The notes: generated from the sequence alone by a model not told the origin. Counted from the stretch's first letter, positions 9,596 to 23,646 are shown. The stretch: 64,000 nucleotides of DNA from Actinospica acidithermotolerans (GCF_018139625.1 NZ_JAGSOH010000004.1:1-64000); one strand, 5' to 3'. Numbers and translations are program-made.

Positions 9596-10852
9596 ATGAC
9601 GGACGCCACTGTCTTTTCCGACGCCTTCTTCGCCGCGTCGTACGCCCATCCCTCGGCCCAGCCCGACCCCGCCGGGCACTACGGCCGCCTCGGCGGGCGC
9701 TTCATGCCCGAGGCGCTGATGGCCGCCCTCGCCGAGCTCACCGAGGCCTACCAGAAGTCCAAGAACGACCCGGAGTTCCAGGCCGAGCTCACCCACTGGC
9801 TGCGCACCTACGCCAACCGCCCCTCGCTGCTGACCGAGGCCAAGCGGCTGTCCGCGCACGCCGGGGCGCGCATCCTGCTCAAGCGCGAGGACCTCAACCA
9901 CACCGGCTCGCACAAGATCAACAACGTGCTCGGCCAGGCCCTGCTCACCCGGCGGATGGGCAAGAAGCGGGTCATCGCCGAGACGGGCGCCGGCCAGCAC
10001 GGCGTCGCCTCCGCCACCGCGGCCGCGATCTTCGACCTCGAATGCGTCGTCTACATGGGCGAGGAGGACACCGAGCGCCAGGCCCTGAACGTGGCCAGGA
10101 TGCGCATGCTCGGCGCCGAGGTCGTACCGGTCGCCACCGGTTCGCGCACCCTCAAGGACGCGATCAACGAGGCGATCCGCGACTGGGTGACCAACGTCGA
10201 GCACACGAACTACCTGTTCGGCACGGCCGCGGGCCCGCACCCGTTCCCCTCCATCGTCCGCGACTTCGCCCGCATCATCGGCGTCGAGGCCCGCGCGCAG
10301 CTGCTCGATCTGACGGGTGGACTGCCCGACGCGGTCGCCGCGTGCGTCGGCGGCGGATCGAACGCGATCGGCCTGTTCCACGCCTTCGTGCCCGACGAGT
10401 CGGTGCGGCTCTACGGCTTCGAGGCCGGCGGCTCCGGCGTCGAGTCGGGCCTGCACGCAGCGTCCATCACCGGGGGTGCGGTCGGCGTTCTGCACGGCGC
10501 GCGCACCTACATCCTCCAGGACGAGTACGGCCAGACCCTGCCGAGCCACTCCATCTCCGCGGGTCTCGACTACCCGGGCGTCGGCCCCGAGCACGCCTGG
10601 CTGCACGACACCGGCCGCGCGGTGTACGAGCCGGTCACCGACGCCGAGGCGATGGACGCCTTCCAGCTGCTGTGCCGCACCGAGGGCATCATTCCGGCCA
10701 TCGAGTCCGCGCACGCCGTCGCCGGCGCGCTGCGGATCGCCCCCGCGCTGCGCGAGGAGCTGGGCCGCGAGCCGGTCATCATCGTCAACCTGTCCGGCCG
10801 CGGCGACAAGGACATGCACACCGCGGCCGCGTACTTCGGAATGGAGGTCTGA
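9596..10852 (+). CDS. trpB: Tryptophan synthase beta subunit
   Basis: A 418-residue PLP enzyme joining indole and serine. The N-terminal [10 protein letters not shown] and HTGSHKINN are canonical, with Lys107 forming the Schiff base. [11 protein letters not shown], the [10 protein letters not shown] phosphate-binding loop and [14 protein letters not shown] follow. AGGAG about 10 nt before the ATG is a good ribosome-binding site. The trpA start lies 3 nt after its stop. Confidence 0.97.
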   Translation: MTDATVFSDAFFAASYAHPSAQPDPAGHYGRLGGRFMPEALMAALAELTEAYQKSKNDPEFQAELTHWLRTYANRPSLLTEAKRLSAHAGARILLKREDLNHTGSHKINNVLGQALLTRRMGKKRVIAETGAGQHGVASATAAAIFDLECVVYMGEEDTERQALNVARMRMLGAEVVPVATGSRTLKDAINEAIRDWVTNVEHTNYLFGTAAGPHPFPSIVRDFARIIGVEARAQLLDLTGGLPDAVAACVGGGSNAIGLFHAFVPDESVRLYGFEAGGSGVESGLHAASITGGAVGVLHGARTYILQDEYGQTLPSHSISAGLDYPGVGPEHAWLHDTGRAVYEPVTDAEAMDAFQLLCRTEGIIPAIESAHAVAGALRIAPALREELGREPVIIVNLSGRGDKDMHTAAAYFGMEV

Positions 10853-10855
10853 GCC

Positions 10856-11659
10856 GTGAGCAAGCTCTCCGCAGTCCTGGCCGCGGCGAAGGCCGAGAAC
10901 CGGGCGGCGCTGATCGGCTACCTGCCCGCCGGCTTCCCGACGGTCGAGGGCTCGATCGCCGCGTGCAAGGCGATGATCGACGGCGGCGTGGACATCGTCG
11001 AGATCGGCCTGCCGTATTCGGACCCGCAGATGGACGGCCCGGTCATCCAGCAGGCCGTGCAGGTCGCGCTCGACGCGGGGGTGAACACGCTCGACGTCCT
11101 GCGCGTCGTCGAGGGCGTCGCCGCGACCGGTGCCCCGACGCTGGTCATGTCCTACTGGAACCCGATCGAGCGCTTCGGTGCCGACCGCTTCGCCAAGCAG
11201 CTCGCCGCCGCCGGGGGAGCGGGCACGATCCTGCCCGACCTGATCCCGGAGGAGGCCGACGACTGGATCGCCGCCGCCGACGCGCACGCGCTCGACCGGG
11301 TCTTCCTCGTCGCGCAGACCTCGACGCCGGAGCGGATCACGCTGACCACCGGCGTGTGCCGCGGCTTCGTCTACGCGGCCTCCCTGATGGGCGTGACCGG
11401 CACCCGCGACGCCGTCAGCGGCAACGCCAAGGGACTCGTCGAGCGTACGAAGGCGGCGACGGACGTGCCGGTCTGCGTGGGACTCGGCGTCTCGAACGGC
11501 GTCCAGGCGGCCGAGGTCGCCGGTTTCGCCGACGGCGTCATCGTCGGCTCGGCCTTCGTGCGCCGGCTGCTCGAGGCGCCGGACGAGGCGAGCGGCCTGG
11601 CCGCCGTCCGCGAACTGGCGCGCGAACTCGCGGCCGGCGTCAGGAGCGGCCGCCGGTGA
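10856..11659 (+). CDS. trpA: Tryptophan synthase alpha subunit
   Basis: A 267-residue barrel that splits indole-glycerol phosphate and channels indole to TrpB. The active-site segment VDIVEIGLPYSDPQMDGP holds the catalytic Glu and Asp, and the GVTGTRDAVS loop binds phosphate. It starts at GTG 3 nt after trpB, so the pair is coupled. The final residues are Arg-rich. The -10-like TACGGT of the next gene overlaps the region just past its stop. Confidence 0.96.
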   Translation: MSKLSAVLAAAKAENRAALIGYLPAGFPTVEGSIAACKAMIDGGVDIVEIGLPYSDPQMDGPVIQQAVQVALDAGVNTLDVLRVVEGVAATGAPTLVMSYWNPIERFGADRFAKQLAAAGGAGTILPDLIPEEADDWIAAADAHALDRVFLVAQTSTPERITLTTGVCRGFVYAASLMGVTGTRDAVSGNAKGLVERTKAATDVPVCVGLGVSNGVQAAEVAGFADGVIVGSAFVRRLLEAPDEASGLAAVRELARELAAGVRSGRR

Positions 11660-11728
11660 GATACGGTGTGCTGAATGTGGGCAACTCACCGTAGTCATCT
11701 GATGGGGCATCCAGGAGTGAACGACTGC

Positions 11729-12211
11729 ATGGCCACCAAGTCCTCCCTCCTGGATGCCCGCAGCACCGCGTGGATCTCGCTCGTCGCCCGGCTGCTGCTC
11801 GGCGCGATGTGGCTCTACTACAGCGTCCCGAAGCTGACCCAGCCCACGCAGAACATCGCCGACGTGCGCAACTTCCAGATCGTGCCGCAGGGACTGGTCA
11901 CTCCGTTCGCCTACGCGCAGCCGTATCTGGAGCTCGCGTTCGGCATCCTGCTCGTCATCGGCCTCGGCACGCGGCTCGTCGCGCTGCTGTCCGCGATCCT
12001 GCTGCTGGTCTACATCGGAGGCATCATCTCGCTCGGCGCGCGCGGCATCTCCATCAGCTGCGGCTGCGGCGGTGGCGGCGGGCAGGTCGCGCAGGGGCAG
12101 ACCCGCTACACGCTCGATGTGCTGCGCGACACCGTGTTCCTCATCCCGGCGCTGTGGCTGATCTGGAAACCGCAGTCGAGGTTCTCCGCGGACACGGCGC
12201 TGGCGATCTGA
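11729..12211 (+). CDS. MauE/DoxX-like redox-associated membrane protein
   Basis: A 160-residue four-helix membrane protein with GARGISISCGCGGGGG between helices 3 and 4; the CGC pair is the redox-active feature of MauE-type quinone/thiol electron carriers. The neighbouring gene encodes a membrane-anchored DsbA-like thioredoxin, the usual partner. I chose the ATG after AGGAG (11713-11717). An upstream ATG at 11675 lies 7 nt after TACGGT and could be a leaderless start giving 178 residues. The role is probably disulfide formation or recycling outside the membrane. Confidence 0.82.
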   Translation: MATKSSLLDARSTAWISLVARLLLGAMWLYYSVPKLTQPTQNIADVRNFQIVPQGLVTPFAYAQPYLELAFGILLVIGLGTRLVALLSAILLLVYIGGIISLGARGISISCGCGGGGGQVAQGQTRYTLDVLRDTVFLIPALWLIWKPQSRFSADTALAI

Positions 12212-12293
12212 GTAGCCGCAGGTGAACCGACGTGCCGTGACTGTCCGCGTGTCACTGTTCACGCGACGTGACAAGTGCGGCACGATGTTCACC

Positions 12294-13106
12294 ATGCCAC
12301 CGGAGTCGAACAAGCCCAACAAGCGGGCCCAGGCGCGGGAGCGCGCCGCCGCCGCATACGCCGCCGAGCAGGCCAAGGCCAAGCGCAAGCGGCAGTACCT
12401 GATCGGCGGCCTGGTCCTGGTGATCATCGCCGCCGCGGTGGGCATCGGCATCGCGGTGCAGCACCACGTGAACCAGGTCAACTCCTCGCCCGCCAACGGC
12501 AAGCTGATCTACCCGGCGGGCACCGTCGACGGCGGCCTCGCGATCCCCTACGGCAGCAACGAGAACGCCAAGACGACGCTCACGATCTACGAGGACTTCC
12601 GCTGCCCCTACTGCAAGGAGGCGGAGTCGATGTTCAAGCCGATCTACACCTCCTACGCCGACGCGGGGAAGATCAAGGTCCGCTTCCACATCGTGAACCT
12701 GATCGACCAGAACGACGGCGGCACCGGCTCCATCCAGGCGGGCAACGCGGCCGCCTGCGCCCAGGACGTGGGCAATGCGAAGTTCAAGGCGTACCACGAC
12801 GTCCTCTTCGCGAACCAGCCGAACGAGTCGGACGACGCGTTCGCCTCGAATCCGACGCTGATCTCGTACGCGAAGCAGGTCTCCGGACTGGTCAGTTCGA
12901 GCTTTGAGTCGTGCGTGAATTCCGGCAAATACCAACCCTGGGTCGTGAAGAACTACGACGCCCTCAAGACGGCGGAGAACGGCAGCGTCTCCACTCCCGA
13001 CTACCTGATCAACGGCACCCGCTACCAGCTCACCACGCAGAGCGCGTCCGTGCAGGAAGCGGCCTTCACGGCGGCCCTGGACAAGGCGATCGCGGCGGCC
13101 GGCTGA
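12294..13106 (+). CDS. Membrane-anchored DsbA-like thioredoxin-domain protein
   Basis: A 270-residue protein with a basic cytoplasmic N-terminus rich in Ala and Lys, one transmembrane helix (about 35-56), and an extracytoplasmic thioredoxin-fold domain. Its active site is FRCPYCKE (Cys104, Cys107). The cis-Pro segment is STPDYLING near the C-terminus. It likely oxidises or isomerises exported proteins together with the adjacent MauE-like protein. The start was chosen because CACGAT (12281-12286) lies 7 nt upstream; in-frame upstream codons would add an unconserved extension. Confidence 0.88.
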   Translation: MPPESNKPNKRAQARERAAAAYAAEQAKAKRKRQYLIGGLVLVIIAAAVGIGIAVQHHVNQVNSSPANGKLIYPAGTVDGGLAIPYGSNENAKTTLTIYEDFRCPYCKEAESMFKPIYTSYADAGKIKVRFHIVNLIDQNDGGTGSIQAGNAAACAQDVGNAKFKAYHDVLFANQPNESDDAFASNPTLISYAKQVSGLVSSSFESCVNSGKYQPWVVKNYDALKTAENGSVSTPDYLINGTRYQLTTQSASVQEAAFTAALDKAIAAAG

Positions 13107-13123
13107 GCCCGCGGTGTGCGGGC
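13107..13123 (+). terminator. short hairpin after the DsbA-like gene
   Basis: GCCCGC (13107-13112) pairs with GCGGGC (13118-13123) around a 5-nt loop directly after the stop codon. There is no U-run, so this is a weak call. Confidence 0.3.
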
Positions 13124-13278
13124 AAGGTCACGGAGAGATCACGCCTTGCCGAGAATTCGCCGAGAACGGCCGGGTGGCCTGTCGGGGCGACGCGCCGCGT
13201 GATTAGGATTCTGCGGCGGGTGGCGGTCCGCTCGGGCCGGCCTGGGCCGTCTTGACGAGTGGAGCGGATGACGAGGCG

Positions 13279-13611
13279 ATGAGCAGACGGAATCGGATCG
13301 GCAAGGAGCTGGCCAGGGAGCGGGCGGCCCTCGCGAAGGCCGAGGCGGAGTACCGGGCGAAGCGCAGAAGGCGCCTCGCGATCTACGGTCCGATCGCCGG
13401 AGTCGTCCTCCTCGGCGTCACGCTGACCTTGGTGTTCACCCATCCCTTCGGATCCAACGGCACCCCCTCGGCCACGTCGACGGCCGCGGTGAAGGCCTCG
13501 GCCTCCGCCACGAAGTCGGCTTCCGCGTCGGCGAGCTCCTCAACGTCCTCGAGTGCCAAGGCCTCGGCCTCCAGCTCGGCCACCTCAAGCGCGAGTGCGA
13601 GCAAGTCATGA
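13279..13611 (+). CDS. Small single-pass membrane protein with Ser/Ala-rich tail, unknown function
   Basis: A 110-residue protein of unrecognised family. A highly basic, predicted coiled N-terminus (about 1-35, Arg/Lys/Glu/Ala) is followed by one transmembrane helix (about 38-58). About 45 extracytoplasmic residues are almost entirely Ser, Ala, Thr and Lys, a low-complexity wall-spanning type of tail. Its stop overlaps the ATG of lgt (ATGA), so expression is coupled to lipoprotein processing. An upstream in-frame TTG at 13252 is possible. It has no cysteine lipobox. Confidence 0.6.
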   Translation: MSRRNRIGKELARERAALAKAEAEYRAKRRRRLAIYGPIAGVVLLGVTLTLVFTHPFGSNGTPSATSTAAVKASASATKSASASASSSTSSSAKASASSSATSSASASKS

Positions 13612-14741
13612 CGACGACGCCTGTGGCGTTCCTGCCCAGCCCGACGACGGCCGAGATAAATCTCGGCCCCTTCCCCATCCGGTTCTACGCGCTCTGCATC
13701 ATCGCGGGCATCGCCATCGCGGTGTACCTCGGCGAGCGCCGGTGGCGGGCCAAGGGCGGCGAGCCGCACATCATCACCGACATCGCGATCTGGGCGGTGC
13801 CGTTCGGCCTGGTCGGCGGCCGGCTCTACCACGTGATCACCGACCCCGAGCTGTACTTCCCGCGCGGCCAGGACTGGGTGCGCGTCTTCTACGTGTGGGA
13901 CGGCGGCCTCGGCATCTGGGGCGCGATCGCGCTCGGCGGGCTCGGCGCCTGGATCGGCGCGCGCCGCCGCGGCGTGAAGCTGCCGCCGTTCGCCGACGCG
14001 GTGGCCCCGGGCATCGTGCTCGCGCAGGCGATGGGCCGGTGGGGCAACTGGTTCAACAACGAGCTCTACGGCGATCCGACGTCGAAGCCCTGGGGCCTGA
14101 CCATCCACTGCATGGCCACCAGCGGCACCCGCGTCGCGGTGCCCTGCTCGGGCGTGCCGGGGACGACGACCGTGCTCGGGCACTTCCAGCCCACCTTCCT
14201 CTACGAGGTGGTCTGGGACGTGCTGGTCTGCGTGGCGCTGCTGTGGGCCGACCGCCGGTTCTCGATCGGCCACGGCCGGCTGTTCGCCCTGTACGTGATG
14301 GGCTACACGCTGGGCCGCGGCTGGATCGAGCACCTGCGCAGCGACTACGCGCACCACTTCTTCGGACTGCGCGTCAATGACTGGGTATCCATCCTCTGCT
14401 TCGCCGGTGCGCTGGCCTACTTCCTGATCTCGCAGCGCGCCAAGCCGGGCAAGGAGTACGGCCCCGACCTGTACTGGCCGCACTTCAAGCCCTATGCGCC
14501 GGACGGAACCCCGCAGGGGGCGGCCGACGACGCCGACTCCGCCGACGCCGAGTCCGCGGCGTCCGCCGAGGCCGCGGAATCCGCGGATCCCGCCGGGAAG
14601 GCGCAGTCCGGGGAGGCTCCGGAGTCCGGTGCGGAGTCAGCCGACTCCCAAATCTCCACCAAAGATCATCCGGATGCTGAGACGTCGTCTCGGGCCGAGG
14701 CGGAGTCCGCGGCCGTGAAGGGTGCGGACTCACCCGAATAG
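13608..14741 (+). CDS. lgt: Prolipoprotein diacylglyceryl transferase
   Basis: A 377-residue, seven-helix membrane enzyme that attaches diacylglycerol to the lipobox Cys of prolipoproteins. The Lgt signature GRWGNWFNNELYG and the preceding GGLVGGRLYHV region are present, as is the late GRGWIEHLRSD. The C-terminal 80 residues are a low-complexity Ala/Asp/Ser/Glu tail beyond the catalytic core, commonly seen in actinomycete Lgt. Coupled by 4-nt overlap to the small membrane protein upstream. A strong terminator follows. Confidence 0.95.
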   Translation: MTTTPVAFLPSPTTAEINLGPFPIRFYALCIIAGIAIAVYLGERRWRAKGGEPHIITDIAIWAVPFGLVGGRLYHVITDPELYFPRGQDWVRVFYVWDGGLGIWGAIALGGLGAWIGARRRGVKLPPFADAVAPGIVLAQAMGRWGNWFNNELYGDPTSKPWGLTIHCMATSGTRVAVPCSGVPGTTTVLGHFQPTFLYEVVWDVLVCVALLWADRRFSIGHGRLFALYVMGYTLGRGWIEHLRSDYAHHFFGLRVNDWVSILCFAGALAYFLISQRAKPGKEYGPDLYWPHFKPYAPDGTPQGAADDADSADAESAASAEAAESADPAGKAQSGEAPESGAESADSQISTKDHPDAETSSRAEAESAAVKGADSPE

Positions 14742-15049
14742 CCGCAGCTCACAGCCTTGTCGGCACGCGAAGGCCGTCCCCGTGACCGGGGGCGGCCTTC
14801 TTCCGTTCACGGCGCTGTGACATGAGTCATAGGCCGGAAGAGTGAAAGTCGCGCAACGTGGGGAAAACAGGGTGTAGCGCGCGCCAACCGCAGGTCAGAG
14901 AAGTGCCGTCCGAATAGTGAGACAGTACCTGCCCTCATGACGGAATCTTGACCCATCGTGTAACCTCAGTTCACCGCGGCAGGGCCAGAGTCGTCCCTCG
15001 TGCGCGCACATTCACGTTGCGGCCCACACAGACGACACGGAGGACACCG
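14742..15049. other. Intergenic region before gltB
   Basis: It holds the lgt terminator and then about 240 nt of leader/promoter DNA for gltB. An imperfect dyad, GTCCGAATAGTGAGAC (14908-14923), stands out as a possible regulator site. A TTGACC at about 14948 and TAACCT just after it are too close together to form one promoter. GGAGG precedes the gltB ATG. I see no small gene. Confidence 0.4.
14769..14804 (+). terminator. lgt terminator
   Basis: GAAGGCCG (14769-14776) pairs with CGGCCTTC (14793-14800), extended inward by CCCC/GGGG, then TTCC. A good intrinsic-type hairpin 27 nt after lgt. Confidence 0.75.
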
Positions 15050-19595
<4,546 letters not shown>

Positions 19596-19603
<8 letters not shown>

Positions 19604-21074
19604 CCCGCGCGGTTTCATCACGACCCCCGTCCAGCACCCCGAGCGCCGCCCGGTCGACGAGCGCGTCAAGGACTGGAAAGAGGTCTACCCGCAGCGCGCC
19701 CTGCTGCCGTTCATCCAGAAGCAGGCCGGCCGCTGCATGGACTGCGGCATCCCGTTCTGCCACAACGGCTGCCCGCTCGGAAACCTCATCCCCGAGTGGA
19801 ACGACCTGGTCTGGCGGGACGACTGGTCCGAGGCCATCGAGCGGCTGCACGCGACCAACAACTTCCCCGAGTTCACCGGACGGCTCTGCCCGGCGCCGTG
19901 CGAGACCGCCTGCGTGCTCGGCATCAACCAGCCCGCGGTGACCATCAAGAACGTCGAGGTCTCCATCATCGACAAGGCCTGGGACGCCGGCCTCGTCAAG
20001 CCCCAGGAGATCGAGCGGCACAGCGGCAAGACCGTCGCCGTCATCGGCTCGGGGCCGGCCGGCCTGGCCGCCGCCCAGCAGCTCACCCGGGCCGGGCACA
20101 CCGTGGCCGTGTACGAGCGGGCCGACCGCATCGGCGGCCTGCTGCGCTACGGCATCCCCGAGTTCAAGATGGAGAAGCGGCACCTGAACCGCCGCATCGA
20201 GCAGATGCGCGCGGAGGGCACCAAGTTCCGCACCGGCGTCGCCGTCGGCCAGGACATCCTGGCCTCGCAGATCCGCGACCGCTACGACGCCGTGGTGCTC
20301 GCCGTCGGCGCCACCAAGGCCCGCGACCTGCCCGCGCCCGGCCGCGAGCTGGATGGAATCCATCAGGCGATGGAGTACCTGCCGCTGTCCAACAAGTCGG
20401 CCGAGGGCGACTTCGTCATCCCCCCGATCCACGCCAAGGGCAAGCACGTCGTCGTCATCGGCGGCGGCGACACCGGCGCGGACTGCGTCGGCACCGCCAC
20501 CCGGCAGGGCGCGGTCTCGGTCACCCAGCTGGAGATCATGCCGCAGCCGCCGCAGGAGCGCCCCGCGGGCCAGCCGTGGCCCACGTACCCGATGACCTAC
20601 CGGGTCACCTCGGCGCACGAGGAACTGTCCACCCTGGAGAACGGGGGCGAGCGGGTCTACGCCTCCAGCACCACGGAGTTCCTCGGCGACGAGGACGGCA
20701 ACGTCAGGGCCCTGCGCCTGACCGAGGTGAAGTTCGAGAACGGCCGCTTCGAGCCGGTGCCCGGCACCGAGCGCGAGATCCCCGCGGAGCTGGTGCTGCT
20801 CGCCATGGGCTTCACCGGCCCCGAGCAGGACAACGGCCTCGTCGCCCAGCTCGGCCTCGAGCTCGACGAGCGCGGCAACATCCGCCGCGACGCCGACTTC
20901 CGCACCAACGTGCCGAACGTCTTCACCGCCGGAGACGCCGGCCGCGGCCAGTCGCTGATCGTCTGGGCGATCGCCGAGGGCCGCTCCGCGGCGGCCGCGG
21001 TGGACCGGTACCTGGGCGGCAACTCCAACCTGGCTTCCCCCATCCAGCCCACCACGCGTCAGCTACTCGTCTGA
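19596..21074 (+). CDS. gltD: Glutamate synthase small subunit
   Basis: A 492-residue beta subunit that passes NADPH electrons through FAD to GltB. The N-terminal Cys-rich domain has [17 protein letters not shown] and CPAPCETAC, binding two 4Fe-4S clusters. [15 protein letters not shown] is the FAD motif and [15 protein letters not shown] the NAD(P)H motif. The C-terminal [15 protein letters not shown] is the usual flavin contact. Starts within the gltB stop region, so the two are coupled. Confidence 0.98.
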
Positions 21075-21107
21075 TCCACCCTCAATTCGAGTTCTGTACA
21101 CCGCTTC

Positions 21108-21141
21108 GTCAGGGGCGACTTCCGGTGAAGTCGCCCCTGAC
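21108..21141 (+). terminator. gltBD terminator
   Basis: A perfect 15-bp stem (21108-21122 with 21127-21141) closed by a CGGT tetraloop, 33 nt after the gltD stop. It is GC-rich with no long U-run, normal for actinomycetes. Confidence 0.85.
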
Positions 21142-21251
21142 TGGTGTGGTTAGGATGGTGGGTACCGGTCTGGGTGGTGCGCGCACCCGTCCGGCGTTCG
21201 ACTCCCTGGATTGGGCATAGTTACTTATGGGTAAGGGATAGGGTTGCTCAT

Positions 21252-22724
21252 ATGCGTCGCGCGAAGATCGTCTGTACACTCGGCCCCTCGGCCGGCTCTC
21301 ACGAGCAGCTGTCCGCCCTCGTGGCCGCTGGCCTCGACATCGCCAGGCTCAACCTCTCGCACGGCGCCTACGCCGAGCACGAGGAACGATATTTCAACGT
21401 CAGGAAGGCCGCGGACGACGCGGGGCGCGCGGTGGGCGTGCTCGTCGACCTGCAGGGCCCGAAGATCCGGCTCGGCCGCTTCGCGGAGGGCCCGGTCGTC
21501 GTCGAGCGCGGCGACGAGTTCACCATCACCACCGAGGACGTCCCCGGTGACCAGAAGATCTGCTCCACCACCTACAAGGGCCTGGCCGGCGACTGCAAGG
21601 CCGGCGACCGGATCCTGATCGACGACGGCCGGGTGGCCATGGAGGTCGTCGAGGTCGACGGGCCGCGGGTCAAGTGCCGCACGGTCGAGGGCGGCAAGCT
21701 CTCCAACAACAAGGGGATCAACCTCCCCGGCGTCGCCGTCTCCGTCCCCGCGCTGAGCGAGAAGGACATCGCCGACCTGCGCTGGGCGCTCGGCGAGAAC
21801 GAGGTCGGCCTGCGCGCCGACATGATCGCGCTCTCCTTCGTGCGCAGCGCCAAGGACATCGACGACGTGCACGCGGTGATGGACGAGGTCGGCGTGCGCC
21901 TGCCGGTCATCGCCAAGGTGGAGAAGCCGCAGGCGGTCGACAACCTCGACGAGATCGTCGACGCGTTCGACGGCATCATGGTCGCCCGCGGCGACCTCGG
22001 CGTCGAGATGCCGCTCGAGCAGGTCCCGCTGGTGCAGAAGAAGCTCATCACGATGTGCCGCCGGAACGCCAAGCCGGTCATCGTCGCCACCCAGATGCTC
22101 GACTCGATGATCAGCGCCAGCCGCCCCACCCGGGCCGAGGCCAGCGACGTCGCCAACGCCATCTTCGACGGCGCCGACGCGGTCATGCTGAGCGCCGAGA
22201 CCAGTGTCGGCGACTACCCGGTCGAGACCGTCGAGACCATGGCCAAGATCATCTGCGCCGTGGAGGCGGAGGTCCTGGCCAAGGGCCTGCCGCAGGCGAT
22301 CAGCAAGCCGCGCACCAAGGGCGGCGCCGTCGCCCGCGCCGCGGCGGAGATGGGCGACCACCTCTCCGCGAGCTTCCTGGTCGCCTTCACCAAGAGCGGC
22401 GACACCGCCCGCCGCCTCGCCCGGTACCGCAGCCCCATCCCGGTGCTGGCCTTCACCCCGGAGCCGATCGTCCGCAGCCAGCTGGCGCTGACCTGGGGCG
22501 TCGAGACCTTCATCGGCGAGGAGGTCGACAGCACCGACGCCATGGTCGTCCAGGTCGACCACGCCCTGCTCGAGCTCGGCCGCTGCAAGCCCGGCGAGCT
22601 CATCATCATCACCGCCGGCTCCCCGCCCGGAATCCCCGGCTCCACCAACGCCGTCCGCGTCCACCGCGTCGGCGACGCGGTCGGCGGCGCCGCCCCGGCC
22701 TACCGCAAGGCCGAGGCGCAGTAG
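21252..22724 (+). CDS. pyk: Pyruvate kinase
   Basis: A 490-residue glycolytic enzyme converting phosphoenolpyruvate and ADP to pyruvate and [17 protein letters not shown] and [12 protein letters not shown] at the N-terminus, [12 protein letters not shown], then [17 protein letters not shown] and [17 protein letters not shown] mark the active-site barrel. [16 protein letters not shown] and the C-terminal allosteric domain follow. The start is the ATG that begins the conserved RRAKIV; upstream in-frame codons extend into the terminator region and are unlikely. Confidence 0.97.
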   Translation: MRRAKIVCTLGPSAGSHEQLSALVAAGLDIARLNLSHGAYAEHEERYFNVRKAADDAGRAVGVLVDLQGPKIRLGRFAEGPVVVERGDEFTITTEDVPGDQKICSTTYKGLAGDCKAGDRILIDDGRVAMEVVEVDGPRVKCRTVEGGKLSNNKGINLPGVAVSVPALSEKDIADLRWALGENEVGLRADMIALSFVRSAKDIDDVHAVMDEVGVRLPVIAKVEKPQAVDNLDEIVDAFDGIMVARGDLGVEMPLEQVPLVQKKLITMCRRNAKPVIVATQMLDSMISASRPTRAEASDVANAIFDGADAVMLSAETSVGDYPVETVETMAKIICAVEAEVLAKGLPQAISKPRTKGGAVARAAAEMGDHLSASFLVAFTKSGDTARRLARYRSPIPVLAFTPEPIVRSQLALTWGVETFIGEEVDSTDAMVVQVDHALLELGRCKPGELIIITAGSPPGIPGSTNAVRVHRVGDAVGGAAPAYRKAEAQ

Positions 22725-22820
22725 GTAGGCGCAGTAGGCACGTGCAGGTGCGGTGCGTACGGTAGCCGGCCCCACCGGGCTGCCGAAGTACCGGAGTAGC
22801 CGTCCGTAGCAGCGACGCTC

Positions 22821-22860
22821 GGCGGGTGAGGCCCGGAAGCCTCGCCCGCCTTCGTCGTCT
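22821..22860 (+). terminator. pyk terminator
   Basis: GGCGGGTGAGGC (22821-22832) pairs with GCCTCGCCCGCC (22839-22850), with one T-G wobble, followed by TTCGTCGTCT. A clear intrinsic terminator. Confidence 0.8.
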
Positions 22861-22938
22861 CCGGGCCGGTTCGCTCGTGGTCACAGGTCGCGGTACGGGG
22901 TCGGCGCACACGGGAGCGCTCGTCTCTTTCTGCAGGCA

Positions 22939-23322
22939 GTTGAACGGCATCACCGCCGGGATCGCGCGCTCACACTCGTCCATCAACCCGGGCCAAGCGT
23001 CCGCGCAGGCGATGACGAGAAAGTACACGCCCTTCTCTCGCATGGCGGCGCCGTCGCTGATGCGGCCGTCGCCCAAGTAAAGGCCGAGGAGATAGGAATA
23101 CGCGTATTCATCGAAGCGCAGGAATCCGGGTTCGCAGTGCGGGCAGCGGGCGCGGCGCTTGCCGGGGAGGGTGCCGGATCGTCGGCGATCCTCGTGCTTC
23201 CAGGCGCCGATGGTGCCTGCGGGGATGCCGAGCACGCGCGCGACTTCGGCGTTGCGGACGCCTTCGCGCAGCATTGCGACGGCACGGGTTCGGGTTTCGA
23301 GAGAATGTGCGAACAGTGGCAT
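22939..23322 (-). pseudogene. Truncated HTH / LAGLIDADG-like gene next to a tRNA
   Basis: From the ATG at 23322 about 128 residues look real: an HTH domain (RTRAVAMLREGVRNAEVARV, then GTIGAWKH), a CPHC pair, and YSYLLGLYLGDGRIS. That last block is the first motif of actinobacterial HTH proteins with a homing-endonuclease-like fold. After VMPFN the reading frame degenerates into Arg/Pro-rich sequence running into the pyk terminator, so the second half of the fold is missing. Intact relatives often sit beside the same tRNA. Probably non-functional. Confidence 0.6.
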
Positions 23323-23366
23323 GTGGCCGGCGTGAACGCGGGGTTCGGGTCCGCGCCATAATAACA

Positions 23367-23398
23367 ATGCCTATTCACCTGAAGAGATGAATAGGCAT
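23367..23398 (-). terminator. tRNA terminator (minus strand)
   Basis: ATGCCTATTCA (23367-23377) and TGAATAGGCAT (23388-23398) form a perfect 11-bp stem with a 10-nt loop. On the minus strand it is followed by TGTTATTAT, giving a classic terminator 9 nt after the tRNA 3' end. Its AT content is unusual here. Confidence 0.8.
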
Positions 23399-23407
23399 GT
23401 GATATGT

Positions 23408-23481
23408 GCCCCGGGTGGGACTCGAACCCACACTGTATGGGTTTTGAATCCATCGCCTGCTGCCAATTGGGCTACCGGGGC
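23408..23481 (-). tRNA. tRNA, anticodon CAA (Leu), class I shape
   Basis: The minus strand folds into a full cloverleaf of 74 nt: acceptor GCCCCGG/CCGGGGC, T-arm GTGGG-TTCGAGT-CCCAC, and an anticodon loop TTCAAAA giving anticodon CAA, which reads UUG (Leu). The discriminator is A and CCA is not encoded. The variable region is only 5 nt (ACAGT), whereas bacterial tRNA-Leu is class II with a long variable arm. The anticodon stem ends in an A-C mismatch at 31/39 and the D-stem has only 3 pairs. The Leu identity is from the anticodon alone. Confidence 0.85.
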
Positions 23482-23646
23482 CAATGCGGTTGACCTGGCG
23501 TTTGGCGCCATTTCCGCCGCGTCGGGAGCTCAAAACCTCGGGCCCGAGCATACCGCATCGCGGACCGGCCGTGCGTGGGGGTTTACCGGTCGTCTAGGCT
23601 GGTGGCCTACCGACAGTGACGAAGTCAGCAGCAAGAGGGGCCGAAG

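Noticed and set aside
9578-12502. 974-codon minus-strand open frame opposite trpB-trpA-MauE
   Set aside because: Shadow of well-supported plus-strand genes; composition is biased and no motif is recognisable.
14830-14880. GlnR-type operator upstream of gltB
   Set aside because: GTGAAAG and GGAAAAC words occur, but the spacing and half-sites do not fit the GlnR consensus.
23408-23481. tRNA on the plus strand
   Set aside because: The T-arm GGGTTCGAGTCCC and the cloverleaf exist only on the minus strand, and the terminator-like hairpin is oriented for that strand.
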